Of a DNA stretch of 64,000 bases, positions 20,807 through 33,551 are shown in pieces (position 1 is the first letter of the stretch; the number at the start of each line of letters is the position of its first letter). A program made the translations under genes and the position numbers. Source of the DNA: Piliocolobus tephrosceles (Eukaryota; Chordata; Mammalia; Primates; Cercopithecidae); the NCBI RefSeq assembly GCF_002776525.5, contig NC_045443.1, forward strand, positions 49,953,377 through 50,017,376, written 5' to 3'. The notes beneath the pieces are model-generated. The model was not told the origin of the DNA. It made no database searches and was given only the letters and a program-made list of their open reading frames with translations.

Positions 20807-22640
20807 CAATGTGCATTTAGAAAAATACTCCAGATGGACCAGGAGCAGAAACAGGACATTTGGGGTTCCCCACAGGACAGTCTCTGCCTCTGGCCTGAAA
20901 GTCTGGTGGTTGGAGGAAAACTCTAGGGTTCATCTGATACTTCAGTACAAACTCTCCTGAGTGGCAGGACTCCTGGAAGGGAGGCATCCAGTAGACTCCA
21001 CTTAAGCTCCTCCACCACTGGCCGGCAGAGTTGGACCACTCTGATTTGGGGAAGTATCTAAAATTTCTTATTTACATGGCAAGGGGGCTATTTCTCCTGG
21101 TCCCCCTCCCCTTTCCTAGAGCCTGGCACATTCGTAAGCAAGGACACCGGGGCCTTTGACAATGCAACTCAAAGCAAGGACAAACGAGGGCTCAGAATAC
21201 TGAACACTCAAGAGATGTGCTATGAGGAAGTCACTCTTAGCAATTTGAACAATCCCACAGATACTCCACCCCAAGGCCAGGTAACAGTGAGTGCGCCTCA
21301 CCTCCCTCCAGAGGATTAAAAGCCCCTTCCTCCTTCCCCTGGCCCCAACCGGCAGCACGCCTTAATGAAACTGAATGGCAGGTGACCTCAAGAGGAGGAA
21401 GAGTCAGGGCCTTCAGTGAGGAGAACAAAGGAGTTCAAGGAGGAAGGGAGCAGGTAAGGAAGAGAAGAGGAGAGAAAAGACCCAGGAGGAGAATTAGGTG
21501 CACCAAGGAGAGAGGAGGCAATGCAGAGCAGCCAGAGTCCAGAAGAGGGCTGGGAAATGCATTGAATTCTGCTCATTCCTCAGGGGACGCCAAGCCCTAC
21601 CTCCTGGGGACCACTGTGCAGGGGCGAGGTTCTGGGCCTGCCTTCCAGACCCCACAAATGTGCTTGAGAAAGATTTCTGTGAACGGAACTCTACCATCCC
21701 TCCCTGTCAGGATTCAGGGTGGAGGACAGAGGCCACATTTGGGATGGGGCCAAATCCACCTCCATGGAACTTCCCCATATTTGTAATTTTATAGATAACA
21801 GAGCCAAAAGGGCACTTCAAGGTCATCTGAGCCAATGCCTTTGTTTTACACTCGAGGACCCTGAGGCCCCATAGGTGTGGGGCAGGGCATAGAGACTGCA
21901 TACTCTAGGGCAACATAAGAGGTTGCCAGGTGACCTCTAAGTCTGCTCTGGCCCATCCCTCTGTGATCTTAGGGACTTGCTCAAGGCAACCCACAGAGCT
22001 CCTCAGGCTGGAGGCACCACCTGTACCCAGCTCAGACCACTGCCCCATGGAGCAGCCCACAATGAATCTCCTCCCTGTTCCACATGCCCGCCCGCCCTTC
22101 AAACTTTCTAAGACAGCACCACTAAACACTGAATCACAGCTCCATGATGTATGTCCTGTCCACCCCTCTATCCAGCTCAGCGTCTGGCATACACTAGGCA
22201 TCAATCACTACTTGTTTAAACAGATGAATTTTTATCCACGACCATTATACCCAGAGACCTTGCAGAATCCCCAGATTTGGAATTGCTGCTGTAACAGATG
22301 CTGCCCCTACTTAGAAATAATTCCCCTACTTAGAAAGATGGTCTTGCAGTGATGGGGAGAATGAAAAAACAGTCTGGAGATTGAACCAGGCCTCTCAGCA
22401 GCCGAGTGACTTGGTTTTGCACACAAAGGTGCACAGAGATCCCAATTCATGCAACAGCAAAAGTATAATTGGCTCACATCATGGACTTAATACTAAATCT
22501 TGCAGTGCCAAGGCTCTAATGGGTTATATCTTTCCTCAGTTTCCCCTGCTCCAGGTTAACCCTTCTCAACCACACCTCATGCTCTGCAGCCTGTGCCTAC
22601 CTTGGCCCTTGTCAATGGGAAAGCCCCTGCCAGCACAGCT
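20807..22640. other. Spacer without recognised genes
   Basis: 1.8 kb of mostly unique sequence. A minus-strand MIR-like phrase occurs at 21790-21890. Open frames here are short and resemble nothing I know. Confidence 0.55.
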
Positions 22641-22949
22641 TTTTTGTTTTGTTTTGTTTTGTTTGAGATAGGGTCTAACTCTGTAGCCCAGGCTACAGTG
22701 CAGTGGAGCAATCTCCGCTCACTGCAGCCTCAACTTCCCAGGCTCAAGCTATCCTCCCACCTCAGCCTTCCGAATAGCTGGGACTACAGCCACACACCAC
22801 TGCACCTGGTTAATTTTTGCATTTTTAGTAGAAATGGGGTTTCATCATGTTGCCATGTTGCCTATGTTGAACTCCTGGGTTCAAGCGAACCGCCCACCTC
22901 AGCCTCCCAAAGTGCTGAGTTTACAAGCGTGAGCCACTGCACCCGGCAT
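22641..22949 (-). mobile_element. Alu with (GTTTT)n tail
   Basis: Minus-strand Alu whose tail is TTTTTTGTTTTGTTTTG. Flanked by CAGCACAGCTT on both sides. Confidence 0.93.
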
Positions 22950-23201
22950 CTCAGCACAGCTTCTTATGGCTTTCCTGTGGCCTCTTCTCTCACTGTACCA
23001 CCCTAAGTTCACCATTGGCTACAGCTACAAGTCTCCAACCTTTCTCTCTAATTGCTCTCAAGCCGGTTCTTGCTTGTGCAGTCGATCTTTTCACCCAAAA
23101 GTCATTTATTCACATTTATTCATTTATTCAACAACGTATGATTGAGCACCTACCATATTTCAGGTCCTGTGCTGAGAGTTAGAAATTTACCTGAGAACCA
23201 G

Positions 23202-23502
23202 GCTGGGCACGGAGGCTCACTTCTGTAATCCCAGCACTTTGGGAGACCGAGATGGGCAGATCACCTGAGGTCAGAAGTTCAAGGCTATCCTGGCCAACAT
23301 GGTGAAACACTGTCTCTACTAAAAATACAAAAATTAGCTAGGTATGATGGCAGGCTCCTGTAGTCCCAGCTACTCAGAAGGCTGAGGCAGGAGAATCGCT
23401 TGAACCCAGGAGACAGCAGTTGCAGTGAGCCGAGATCACACCACTGCACTCCAGCCTGGGCAACACAGGGAAACTTTGTCTCAAAAAAAAAAAAAAAAAA
23501 CC
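23202..23502 (+). mobile_element. Alu with long target-site duplication
   Basis: Flanked by AGAAATTTACCTGAGA (with one indel afterwards) on both sides. Confidence 0.94.
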
Positions 23503-23649
23503 AGAAATTTACCTGAGACCAAGCCCCAGCCACTGAACTAAGAGACCTTAGAGTCTATTGAGGAAACAGATATTAAACAAGTCTTTAAGTATAATTACGA
23601 TTGGGAGAGAAAAGTATAAGGCACAAAAGAAGACTAACCTAGTTTATCC

Positions 23650-24058
23650 CCTAATTTATTCTCCAACACTCCAGAACACTCCAGCCTCAGGGCTTTGGCA
23701 CTCGCTGTGTCCTCTTCCTGGAATGCTCCTCCCCAGATACCCTCCTAGCTTGCTCCCCATCTTCTTCTGGCCTTCCTCTACCTTCTCTGGCTGTGCCAAA
23801 CCAAAACTGCAACCCCAAGACCAACCCTCCTTTGCCACTCTTCTCCCCTTCCCTTCTTTCTTTCTACTTGGCATCTATCGCTTCCTCATACACCGTGTAT
23901 TCTACTCACTCATTCTGTTTGCCAGCTTTCCTGCACTAGAATGTGAGATCCAAGAGGGCAGAGATTTTGTCTATTTTGCTCACCTCTGTATTCTCTGCAC
24001 TTAAGAACGGTGCCTGGCAGCCAGTAGGTGCTCAGTACATACTAGTAGAATGAATGAA
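23650..24058 (+). mobile_element. L2 3' end
   Basis: CTTCCTGGAATGCTCCTCCC, GCACTAGAATGTGAGATCC and GGTGCCTGGCAGCCAGTAGG to GAATGAATGAAT are the ordered blocks of a LINE-2 3' end. Confidence 0.7.
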
Positions 24059-24637
24059 TCCCCATTCAGTTTCATCTTGGTGATTTCCTGCCAATCTCTG
24101 GAGATCCTTCTGATTCTCAATTCTCTTCTTTGAAACAATAGTCATCCCCCGCAACCTGCCCACCTATTCATTTGGGAAATGTGGTTTCATTACTCTATGT
24201 GCACATGAGTATGTGTTATTGAGCATCTACTATTGGCTGAACAATCAGCTAAGTAATACAGGAGATACACAATGCATAAGCTGCCTCCCCAACCTGAAGG
24301 AGTGTCCAGTCTCATGGAAGATACACACATAAGCACAGAAACCAAGAGAAGGAAGGAGCTGAGAGGGTCTGTCCTGGTTGCAAGTTGGCATGTTGGTGTG
24401 GTGGGGGAGTTCCTATTGCTCCAGCGGCCCGGTCTTGAAGAAAAGCAAGGACAAGGGCCCGTGGCGTGCTCTTCTTAGAAACTCTCCCTCTGCTTGGGTA
24501 TCTACCCAGCTGTACTTTTCTCCAGATCCCACTTTTGCCATCTTGCCTTCAAGAACATCAGAAAATTTGTCAAATGTCTCATTGAATCCCAGAGAGCCTC
24601 TGTCGGACCTACAATAACTATGAAGATCACATTGTCA

Positions 24638-24922
24638 CGGGGTGCTGTGGCTCACACCTGTAATCCCAGCACTTTGGGAGGCCAAGGCGGGTGGATCGCT
24701 TGAGCTCAGGAGTTCAAGACCAGCCTGGGCAACATGGCAAAACCCCATCTCTACAAAACATACAAAAATCAGCCAGGCGTGGTGGTGCACACCTGTGGTT
24801 CCAGCTACTAAGGAGACAGAGATGGAAGGATGTCTTAGCCCAGGAGGCGGTGGTTGCAGTGAGCCAAGATCATGCCACTCCACTCCAGTCTGGGACACAG
24901 GCTAGACCCTGTCAAAAAAAAC
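24638..24922 (+). mobile_element. Alu with an L1 inserted in its tail
   Basis: Full-length Alu. The left target repeat AAGATCACATTGTCA (24623-24637) has its partner AAGTTAACATTGTCA only after the L1 (27373-27387). The L1 therefore appears to sit inside the Alu's tail/target junction. Confidence 0.9.
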
Positions 24923-26667
24923 AAAGATAACAATACTGAATGGGCAAAAACTGGAAGCATTCCCTTTGAAAACCAGCACAAGACAAGGATGCCCTCTCTC
25001 ACCACTCCTATTCAACGTAGTATTGGAAGTTCTGGCCAGGGCAATCAGGCAAGAGAAAGAAATAAAGGGTATTCAATTAGGAAAAGAGGAAGTCAAATTG
25101 TCTCTGTTTGCAGATGACATGATTGTATATTTAGAAAACCCCATCATCTCAACCCAGAATCTCCTTAAACTGATAAGCACCTTCAGCAAAGTCTCAGGAT
25201 ACAAAATCAATGTGCAAAAATCACAAGCATTCCTATACACCAAGAACAGATAAACAGCCAAATCGTGAGTAAACTCTCATTCACAATTGCTATGAAGAGA
25301 ATAAAATACCTAGGAATCCAGCTTACAAGGGATGTAAAGGACCTCTTCAAGGAGAACTACAAACCACAACTGCTCAAGGAAATAAGAGAGGACACAAACA
25401 AATGGAAAAACATTCCATGCTCATGGATAGGAAGAATCAATATCATGAAAATGGCCACACTGCCCAAGGTAATTTATAGATTCAATGCTATCCCCATCAA
25501 GCTACCACTGACTTTCTTCACAGAATTGGAGAAAAAAAAATACTTTAAATTTCAGATGAAACCAAAAAAGAGCCTGCATAGCCAAGACAATCCTAAGCAA
25601 AAAGAACAAAGCTGGAGGCATCATGCTACCTGACTTCAAACTATACTACAAGGCTACAGTAACCAAAACAGCATGGGACTGGTACCAAAACAGATACATA
25701 GACCAATGGAACAGAACAGAGGCCTCAGAAATAACACCATACATCTAAAACCATCTGATTTTTGACAAACCTGACAAAAACAAGCAATGCGGAAAGGATT
25801 CCCTATTTAATAAATGGTGCTGGGAAAACTGGCTAGCCATATATAGAAAGCTGAAACTGGATCCCTTCCTTATGCCTTACACAAAAATTAACTCAAGATG
25901 GATTAGAGACTTAAATGTAAGACCTAAAACCATAAAAACCCTAGAAGAAAACATAGACAATACCATTCAGGACATAGGCATGGGCAAAGACTTCATGACT
26001 GAAACACCAAAAGCAATGGCAAAGAAAGCCAAAATAGATAAATGGGATCTAATTAAATTAAAGAGCTTCTGCACAGCAAAAGAAACTATCATCAGTGTGA
26101 ACAGGCAACCTACAGATTGGGAGAAAATTTTTGCAATCTATCCATCTGACAAAGGGCTAATATACAGAACCTACAAAGAACTTAAACAAATTTACAGGAA
26201 AAAAGCAAACAACCCCATCAAAAAGTAGGCAAAGGATATGAACAGACACTTCTCAAAAGAAGACATTTATGCAGCCAACAGACATATGAAAAAATGCTCA
26301 TCACCACTGGTCATCAGAGAAATGCAAATCAAAACCACGATGAGATACCATCTCATGCCAGCTAGAATGGTAATCATTAAAAAGTCAGGAAACAACAGAT
26401 GCTGGAGAGGATGTGGAGAAATGGGAATACTTTTACACTGTTGGTGGGAATGTAAATTAGTTCAACCATGTGGAAGACAGTGTGGCGATTCCTCAAGGAT
26501 CTAGAACTAGAAATATCACTTGACCCAGCAATCCCATTACTGTATATACCCAAAGGACAACAAATCATGCTACTATAAAGACACATGCACACGTACGTTT
26601 ATTGTGGCACTATTCACAATAGCAAAGACTTGGAACCAACCCAAATGTCCATCAATAATAGACTGGA

Positions 26668-26967
26668 GCTGGGCGCGGTGGCTCAAGCCTGTAATCCCAG
26701 CACTTTGGGAGGCCGAGACGGGCGGATCACGAGGTCAGGAGATCGAGACCATCCTGGCTAACACGGTGAAACCCTGTCTCTACTAAAAAATACAAAAAAA
26801 CTAGCTGGACGAGGTGGTGGGCACCTGTAGTCCCAGCTACTCAGGAGGCTGAGGCAGGAGAATGGCATGAACCCGGGAGGCGGAGCTTGCAGTGAGCTGA
26901 GATCCGGCCTCTGCACTCCAGCCTGGGCGACAGAGCAAGACTCCGTCTCAAAAATAATAATAATAAT
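26668..26967 (+). mobile_element. Young AluY, Old World monkey type, inside L1
   Basis: Near-consensus AluY with GGCTCAAGCCTG, GAGACGGGCGG and GAGATCCGGC, variants I associate with cercopithecid AluY subfamilies. Flanked by perfect AATAATAGACTGGA repeats (26654-26667 and 26968-26981). The tail is (AAT)n. Confidence 0.93.
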
Positions 26968-27196
26968 AATAATAGACTGGATAAAGAAAATGTGGCACAT
27001 ATACACCATGGAATACTATGCAGCCATTGAAAAAGGATGAGTTCATATCCTTTTGCAGGGACATGGATGAAGCTGGAAACCATCATTCTCAGCAAAATAT
27101 CACAAGGACAGAAAACCAAACACCACATGTTCTCACTCATAAGTGGGAGTTGAACAATGAGAACACATGGACACAGGGAGAGGAACATCACACACT

Positions 27197-27226
27197 GGGG
27201 CCTGCTGGGGTCTGGGGGACTGGGGG
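27197..27226 (+). other. G-quadruplex motif in L1 3' UTR
   Basis: Four G-runs (4, 4, 5, 5) with loops of 6, 3 and 3 bases, at the place where primate L1 3' UTRs carry a conserved G-rich tract. Confidence 0.75.
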
Positions 27227-27387
27227 AGGACAGTGTTAGGAGAAATACCTGATGTAAATGATGAGGTGATGATGCGTCAAACCATCATGGCACATGTATA
27301 CCTACGTAACATACCTGCACATTGTGCACTTGTACCCTAGAACTTAAAGTATAATAATAAAAAAATTTTTTAAAGTTAACATTGTCA

Positions 27388-28492
27388 GTGAGCTATTTTA
27401 CCCAAAGATCAAACAATAAATGGGGACTTTATGACAGACCCGGTTCTCAGAACTTACATATAATAAGCATTTAGTGTTTACATTTACACTCCAACTTTAA
27501 AACATTTAATGCTAACAACACTATGAAGTAGATACTTTATCATCATCTTACAGAAGGGGAAACTTACAGAAAGGGGCACGAAGAGAACAATAATGTTAAA
27601 TGGCAGAGCCAGAATTTGGACACATGCTGTAGGCTTCAGAGTCTTTACACTTTACCACCACACTGTGTTCCTCTCAGAGACCCAGGAATGTCAGTGTTAA
27701 AGGCTACCTTAGCCAACTGAAGCCCAGAGAAGTAGAGTAATGTACCTAAGGTCACACAGCAGATCCCAAACTGAAACTCATCCCTCAACAATCATTCACT
27801 CAGCATTTAGTAAGCACCACCAGGTGCCAGGCACCATGGGAGCCCAGGTTCAATGAAGATTAATCAAAGTTTCTGCATTGGAGGAACTTGCAGTCTGGTG
27901 AGGGAAAGGAAGGGTTGGGAAACTGGGGAACCTATGTGAAAACCAGTAAGGACAATAGAGGCACCATTTCAGAGACTGTGGAAGGCTGCGTTTTTTCTTG
28001 AAGCAGAAGCATCAGGCATTCTTATTCTTGGCATTCTCCAAGAAAAAACAAAAGTCATCTCCTGGGGTCTAGAGCCTCCAGGCACAAAGGGAGCAGAGTG
28101 TAGGCTGGGAGGTGAGGATGGAGCTCCGCCTGCGCAAAGGGGAGGCTGGCCCACCCACATACATTCAGGTCCCCTGGCTTTCACAGGCCAATATAGGGCT
28201 TGGCTTCTGTCGTGTTGTTTGAGAGGGACTGCACAGAAAAGGCTGCTGTGTCCTGCCCCTGCCTTTGGTCAGCCTCCACTCCCTCACCATGGACACCCGG
28301 GTGACCTCCCTGATCCAGACACCGTGGAAGCTTCTCTCTGTTTTTGGCTTTTGCAGCTGAGAAGTGCATGCCGAATTCTAACCCGGGATATCCTGACTAT
28401 CCTGAACATCGGTCATTGGCATTCAACCTTTACCATCAAGCTGCATTGACATTCCATAGGTATTATGGCATACGTAAGAGTTTTCTTTAGGT
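27388..28492. other. Spacer with MIR relics
   Basis: About 27460-27660 and 27690-27870 show reverse-strand MIR/L2-like phrases (CATCATCTTACAGAAGGGGA, AGGTCACACAGCAGATCC). The rest is unassigned. Confidence 0.5.
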
Positions 28493-28788
28493 CGGGCATG
28501 GTGGTTCATGCCTGTAATCTCAGCACTTTGGGAGGCCAAGGCAGGTAGATCACAAGGTCAGGAGATCGAGACCATCCTGCCTAACACAGTGAAAACCCAT
28601 CTCTACTAAAAATACAAAAATTAGCTAGGCGTGGTGGCAGGTGCCTGTAGTCCCAGGTACTTGGGAGGCTGAGGCAGGAGAATGGCGTGAACCCAGAAGG
28701 CAGAGTGCAGTGAGCCGAGACCACACCACTGCACTCCAGCCTGGGCAACAGAGCAAGATTTCGTCTCAAAAAAAAAAACAAAAAAAAA
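28493..28788 (+). mobile_element. Alu
   Basis: Full-length AluY/S-like copy with tail AAAAAAAAACAAAAAAAA; flanks AGTTTTCTTTAG and AGTTTCCTTTAA. Confidence 0.93.
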
Positions 28789-28939
28789 GTTTCCTTTAAA
28801 TCAAATCTAAATTAGTTCACTTTTTTCTTATCCTGACCCTAAACAATAACAGCCTTGAAATCTTGACTTCTGTGTGCTAATTCTTAATGCTCTAATTCAT
28901 ATTCAAATAAAACATAACTATTAAAATGTATGACGTTTG

Positions 28940-29238
28940 GCTGGGCGCAGTGGCTCACGCCTGTAATCCCAACACTTTGGGAGGCCGAGGCGGGTGGATC
29001 ACCTGAGGTCGGGAGTTCAAGACCAGTCAGACCAACACGGAGAAACTCCATCTCTACTAAAAATACAAAACTAGCCAGGCATGGTGGCGCATGCCTGTAA
29101 TCCCAGCTCCTCGGGAGGCTGAGGCAGGAGAATTGCTTGAACCTGGAGACGGAGGTTGCAGTGAGCAGAAATCACGCCATTGCAATCCAGCCTGGGTGAC
29201 AGAGCGAAACTCTACCTCAAAAAAAAAAAAAAAAAAAG
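28940..29238 (+). mobile_element. Alu
   Basis: Full-length; flanks GTATGACGTTT and GTAAGACATTT form a diverged target repeat. Confidence 0.93.
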
Positions 29239-29867
29239 TAAGACATTTGTCTTTGTGCCACCTGAGTCCATCTTGTGTTTCTTCAGTGGCTTACACAGTA
29301 CCCTTGAGGAAGGGCTCTAAGTTCCTCCAAAGCCAGGAAGGGCAAAGATGAATGTGGCTATTCTCTCACTTCTAGCACCAATCTTGGTTGGGCAAGAGAG
29401 AAAGAAGGGAGAAGATTACAGAGTGCACCCCTTCTCTACCCCATACCCAGGCAGAGCACACTCTGGCATTCTCTGCCCCTGGTACCCTCCTGCCTGCTGG
29501 GCTGCGGCAGGTAGCCCTGCTCCCGTCACTGAATTGGAAGTGAAGGAAAGTGGCACCCACCCAGGCAATGGGTTCACTGCAACAGGGAAAGGGTACCCCA
29601 CAGGTAAGCCAAGCTGCTGCCTCTGCAGCCACTCCATGCCCAGGAAGAGAGGCCCCGAAACCCACAAGAAGGGCATTCCTAAGGCAGAGACCTTGGAGAG
29701 AAAAGATTAGCAAAACATTTCCTGGGAGTCCAGAACTGAAGTATATGTCTCCAAGTTGAGGGTGGAAGTGAGGGATGATGCCAAACTTTGGAATAATAAT
29801 GGCCTTTTTACCCATGGTGGCTAACATGATCATGTTCTACAACACACTTTTAAAAATACTATTGCTT
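29239..29867. other. Spacer without recognised genes
   Basis: Unique-looking sequence. Open frames on both strands (for example 29348-29710) lack any family resemblance. Confidence 0.5.
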
Positions 29868-30163
29868 GGGCACAGTGGTTCACGCCTGTAATCCCAGCAC
29901 TTTGGGAGGTCAAAGAGGACAGATCACTTGAGACCAGGAATTCAAGATCAGCATGGCCAACATGGTGAAACACCATCTCTACTAAAAACACAAAATTAGC
30001 TGGGTGTGGTGGCACATGCCTGTAATCCCAGCTATTCAGGAGGCTAAGGCAGGAGAATCACTCAAACCCCAGAGGTGGAGGTTGCAGTGAACAGAGATCA
30101 CGCCACTGCACTCCAGCCTGGGCAACAGAGTGAGATTCCATCTCAAAAAAAATAAATAAATAA
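29868..30163 (+). mobile_element. Alu with target-site duplication
   Basis: Flanked by AAAAATACTATTG; tail ends in (AAAT)n. Confidence 0.94.
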
Positions 30164-30179
30164 AAATACTATTGGGAGC

Positions 30180-30365
30180 TCTCTGAGTGCCAATCACTGG
30201 GCTGGACCTGTGCAGATCCTTCATCTTCTTTTATCTTCACCACAATCTGAGATGTGGGTATTATTCTTGCTCGCTCTACAGACACAGAAACAAAGCAATT
30301 GTCCAAGATCTCAAAGATGGAAAGAGGCCAAGTTAGAATGAAAACCCAGATCTTCTAAACATACA
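30180..30365 (-). mobile_element. MIR relic
   Basis: GCCAATCACTGGGCTGG, CACCACAATCTGAGATGTGG, ATTGTCCAAGATCTCAAAGA is reverse-strand MIR order. Confidence 0.55.
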
Positions 30366-32030
30366 CTGCCCCAGTAGTCTTCCCAGGAACACTGTACAGC
30401 CTTCATGTAGTACATATGTTTACATGTTTCCTATATAACAAAGAAACCAGAAGATTCCCTGGTGCTGGGGGCTATGGGGAAAGCACAAGGGAGAAGACAC
30501 CAGCTCCCACTCTGCTGCAACACATAGCACTCTTCTCAGGGATGGGGCAGTGGTATGTTATTGTTACACAAGGGGCTCTCTGTCGGGGAGGGAAGATAAG
30601 TCTCTTCTGTAGCATTTGCCATTTTCCATGGTGCAAATATTCCATGGCTGATTTCAAGCTGCCACCATGATGTCACTGAATGCACAGGTGGGAAGAGATG
30701 CACATAACCAGGTCTCCTGAGTTTGCTCAAGCAGGCCCAGCACACCATGGGCCAGGGTGAGGAAAGGGAGACTGTCCCAGGCTGGGAGTCAGGAACACAC
30801 ATCCAGGAACAAACAGCTGGTGCCTGAGAGAGGAAGGGGATTGGACAGAGCTTCCGACTCTGGGGGCCCCTGAGAGGAGAAGAGGGAAGTGTTCAGACAA
30901 GAACTTGAGTTGAGAATCCAGACATGCCCATCCAGGGCTTAGTACCCAGCCATTACCACCCTGACCCAATCAGGTTCAACCAGTTGGGTGCCCTGCTGCT
31001 AGCAACGGCTCCTGATTTGGAAAATATTGAGGCCTGTTACTAAGGACAGCCTCCCAACACCCCAGAGGGTGAAGGGCAACTTCCAGGGGAAAGTTGCCAG
31101 GATTCCTACACCCTGGGGATGTTCAGTGAAAGCTGCAGCAGGAACTCCCAGACCGGGAGACAGAGTCGGGGGTTACATGGACCAGCTCCCTCCCCCTCAA
31201 CCGTCTCACCAGCCTCTCTCCCATGGCCATCTGAGTGCTGTGCCCTGGGTGTTGGAAGTGAGGTTCAAGGAACTTCCATCTGAGAGGAGATCCGTATTTT
31301 CAAACTGCAAGCTACAACCCACTAGTGGATTGTGAAATCAATTGCATGAGTCTTTACCAGCACATGAGTGTGCATGACAGGTAGTAAGGGTAATATTGCA
31401 ACATGAAATTTTGTTCTGTGCGTGTGTGTGCGCACGTGCGCATGTGCAGAACTGTAATATAAAATGAATTTATTATTAGAGATCATTGTTCAAAAACAAT
31501 TTCAGAAATTCCCTGACAACGGAAGTCGTCCCCACACCCAAACACACACAAACCCAAGAAAATAAGACCAGAAACAGGAGCAGCGTTAGGTGTCACGACT
31601 TGAGGATAGAACATAGAGGGGAAGTCTGGGAAACGTTTCCAAAGGAGAGAAGTAATGAAAAGCAGAGTTGGAAAGGGGAAACAAGAAACTGAGGAATCTC
31701 TCCCAATCTATCCTGGAAGGGAGAGGAAATTCTCTTAATATCTAATCCCTAAACCCACTGATGTGCTCTTCCCTGCAGCCCACCCACTCCTCGAAAGGAA
31801 AACCCACGGCTCCCTCCTCCAGGTAACCACCTTTCCTGGGTCATGACAGTGACACAGGTGGTCAGGGCTAGGGAGGGTGGAGTGAGCTGGGCCGGGGGCA
31901 CAGACAGAAACATGCTGGGCACAGCCAGGCAGGAGGGTCCAGAGCTGCGGGTGCTGGGGCAACACAGAACCATATCAGATTTATGCCTGCCCTTGGGAAA
32001 CGTAGACTCTAGTTAAGCAGACCAAAGTAG
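30366..32030. other. Spacer with a hAT-type relic
   Basis: At about 31295-31340 the phrases CAAACTGCAAGCTACAACCC and CACTAGTGGATTGTGAAATC belong to an old Charlie-like element. A short mixed GT/GC run lies at 31418-31446. No gene is supported. Confidence 0.5.
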
Positions 32031-32338
32031 GCCGGGCACGGTAACTCACACCTGTAATACCAGCACTTTGGGAGGCCAAGGTGAATGGATCACAAGGTCA
32101 GGAGTTTGAGACCAGCCTGGAGAGCATGGCAAAAGCCCGTCTCTACTAAAAATACAAAAATTAGCCAGGTGTGGTGGCACGTGCCTGTATTCCCAGCTAC
32201 TTGGGAGGCTGAGGCAGGAGAATCTCTTGAACTTGGGAGGCGGAGGTTGCAGTGAGCCAAGATCACACCATTGCACTCCAGCCTGGGTGACAGAGCAAGA
32301 CTCTGTCTCAAAAAAAAAAAAAAAAAAAAAAAAAAAAG
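32031..32338 (+). mobile_element. Alu with target-site duplication
   Basis: Full-length with a 27-base A-tail; flanked by AGACCAAAGTA. Confidence 0.94.
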
Positions 32339-33174
32339 ACCAAAGTAACACACACCTAGAGCAACCCAACAGTGGAAACATCCCACAGGGGCGTAACACT
32401 TGCCCGTGCAGAATGGTAGAGCAGTGAGATCTTGCAGATCATCTCGTACAAAATGCTGTTTCACTGCAGAAGAAACTGAAGCCCAGAGAGGAAGAGAAAC
32501 AGGCCAAGGACACATAAGAAGGATGGGACTAGAGTCTACTAGGCCAGGACTCATTTCATCTTGCAATATGGACAGCCTGGAACAAACCCTGAGAGTAGGT
32601 TGGAGACACAGGAATGGGGACCTCAACATCCCACTTCAGACAAGCCCATTCATACTATTATCCACCCATCAACATTGACTGGGCACTTCTCAGTGCCAAA
32701 CACTGTGCTGGGTGCTTCAGATGCAACCAATAATCCCATCTAGGGGAGAGTGGAGTGCACCTGCTGCCCTCCAGGAAAGAACACGGGCTCTGTGACCTCG
32801 CTGACCGGCTGCAGCCTCCTTTATCATCAGGAAGCTCTCAGGTCTAACCTCACTCCTTCCTGCTGCAACATCAGCCCAGTTCCCCTTGGCCCCAGAGGCA
32901 CTGCTTGCTGGCCTGACCTGGCAGGTGGGGAGGGTGCTTGTACGGCCCAGGGCCCTCTCCCAGCTCTTGAGTCAGCCTGATCCATTGTTCCAATGACTCT
33001 GCCTGCTAAGGTGGCTTGAAAGCCCAGCGAGCCCTGCCAGCTGAAGCTTGTGGGTGAAGAAGGGGCAGAAAGAGGGAGAACTGGGGAAGGCTGATGTTGG
33101 GTGGGGAAGCAGAGGGGGTAGAACAGGCAGGTCTCACCCACTGCCTGGCTTCTTAAAGTCAAAGTTTATAGGAT
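32339..33174. other. Spacer without recognised genes
   Basis: About 32400-32560 resembles a reverse-strand MIR (CTGCAGAAGAAACTGAAGCC). 32640-32720 has an L2/MIR-like phrase. Otherwise unassigned. Confidence 0.5.
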
Positions 33175-33522
33175 TTTTTTGTTGTTGTTTGTTTGGTTTT
33201 TTATTGTTTTGTTGTTTTTCTGTTGTTGTTTGTTTGTTTTGAGATGCAGCTTCGCTCTTGTTGCCCAGGTTAGAAAGCAATGACATGATCTTGGCTCACC
33301 GCAACCTCCGCCTCCCGGGTTCAAGCCGTTCTCCTGCCTCAGCCTCTGGAGTAGCCGGGATTACAGGCATGTGCCACCATGCCCGGCTAATTTTGTATTT
33401 TTAGTAGAGATGGGGTTTCTCCATGTTGGTCAGGCTGGTCTTGATCTCCAAACCTCAGGTGATCCGCCCACCTCAGTCTCCCAAAGTGCTGGGATTACAG
33501 GCATGAGCCACCACTCCTGGCA
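33175..33522 (-). mobile_element. Alu with long (TTG)n-type tail
   Basis: Minus-strand Alu; its tail is a ~70-bp TTG/TTTG-rich tract. Flanks AAAGTTTATAGGATT and AAAGTTTGTAGTTTT. Confidence 0.92.
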
Positions 33523-33551
33523 GAAAGTTTGTAGTTTTAAAGATGTAGGGG

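Larger units (their letters stand above)
24933..27371 (+). mobile_element. L1PA-type LINE-1, 5'-truncated, interrupted by AluY
   Basis: Begins in the second half of ORF2 (ATACTGAATGGGCAAAAACT) and runs through the 3' UTR to a short A-rich tail. The reverse-transcriptase motif FADDM is visible near 25110. ORF2 is broken by several stops and frameshifts into pieces (24966-25253, 25265-25633, 25872-26228), so it is dead. The ends carry AAAGATAACA (24923-24932) and AAAGTTAACA (27372-27381), a probable target-site duplication within the host Alu's tail. An AluY at 26668-26967 interrupts the C-terminal region. Confidence 0.93.

Noticed and set aside
24966..26504. Open frames with a reverse-transcriptase motif as a host gene
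   Set aside because: They are broken pieces of L1 ORF2 in a 5'-truncated element.
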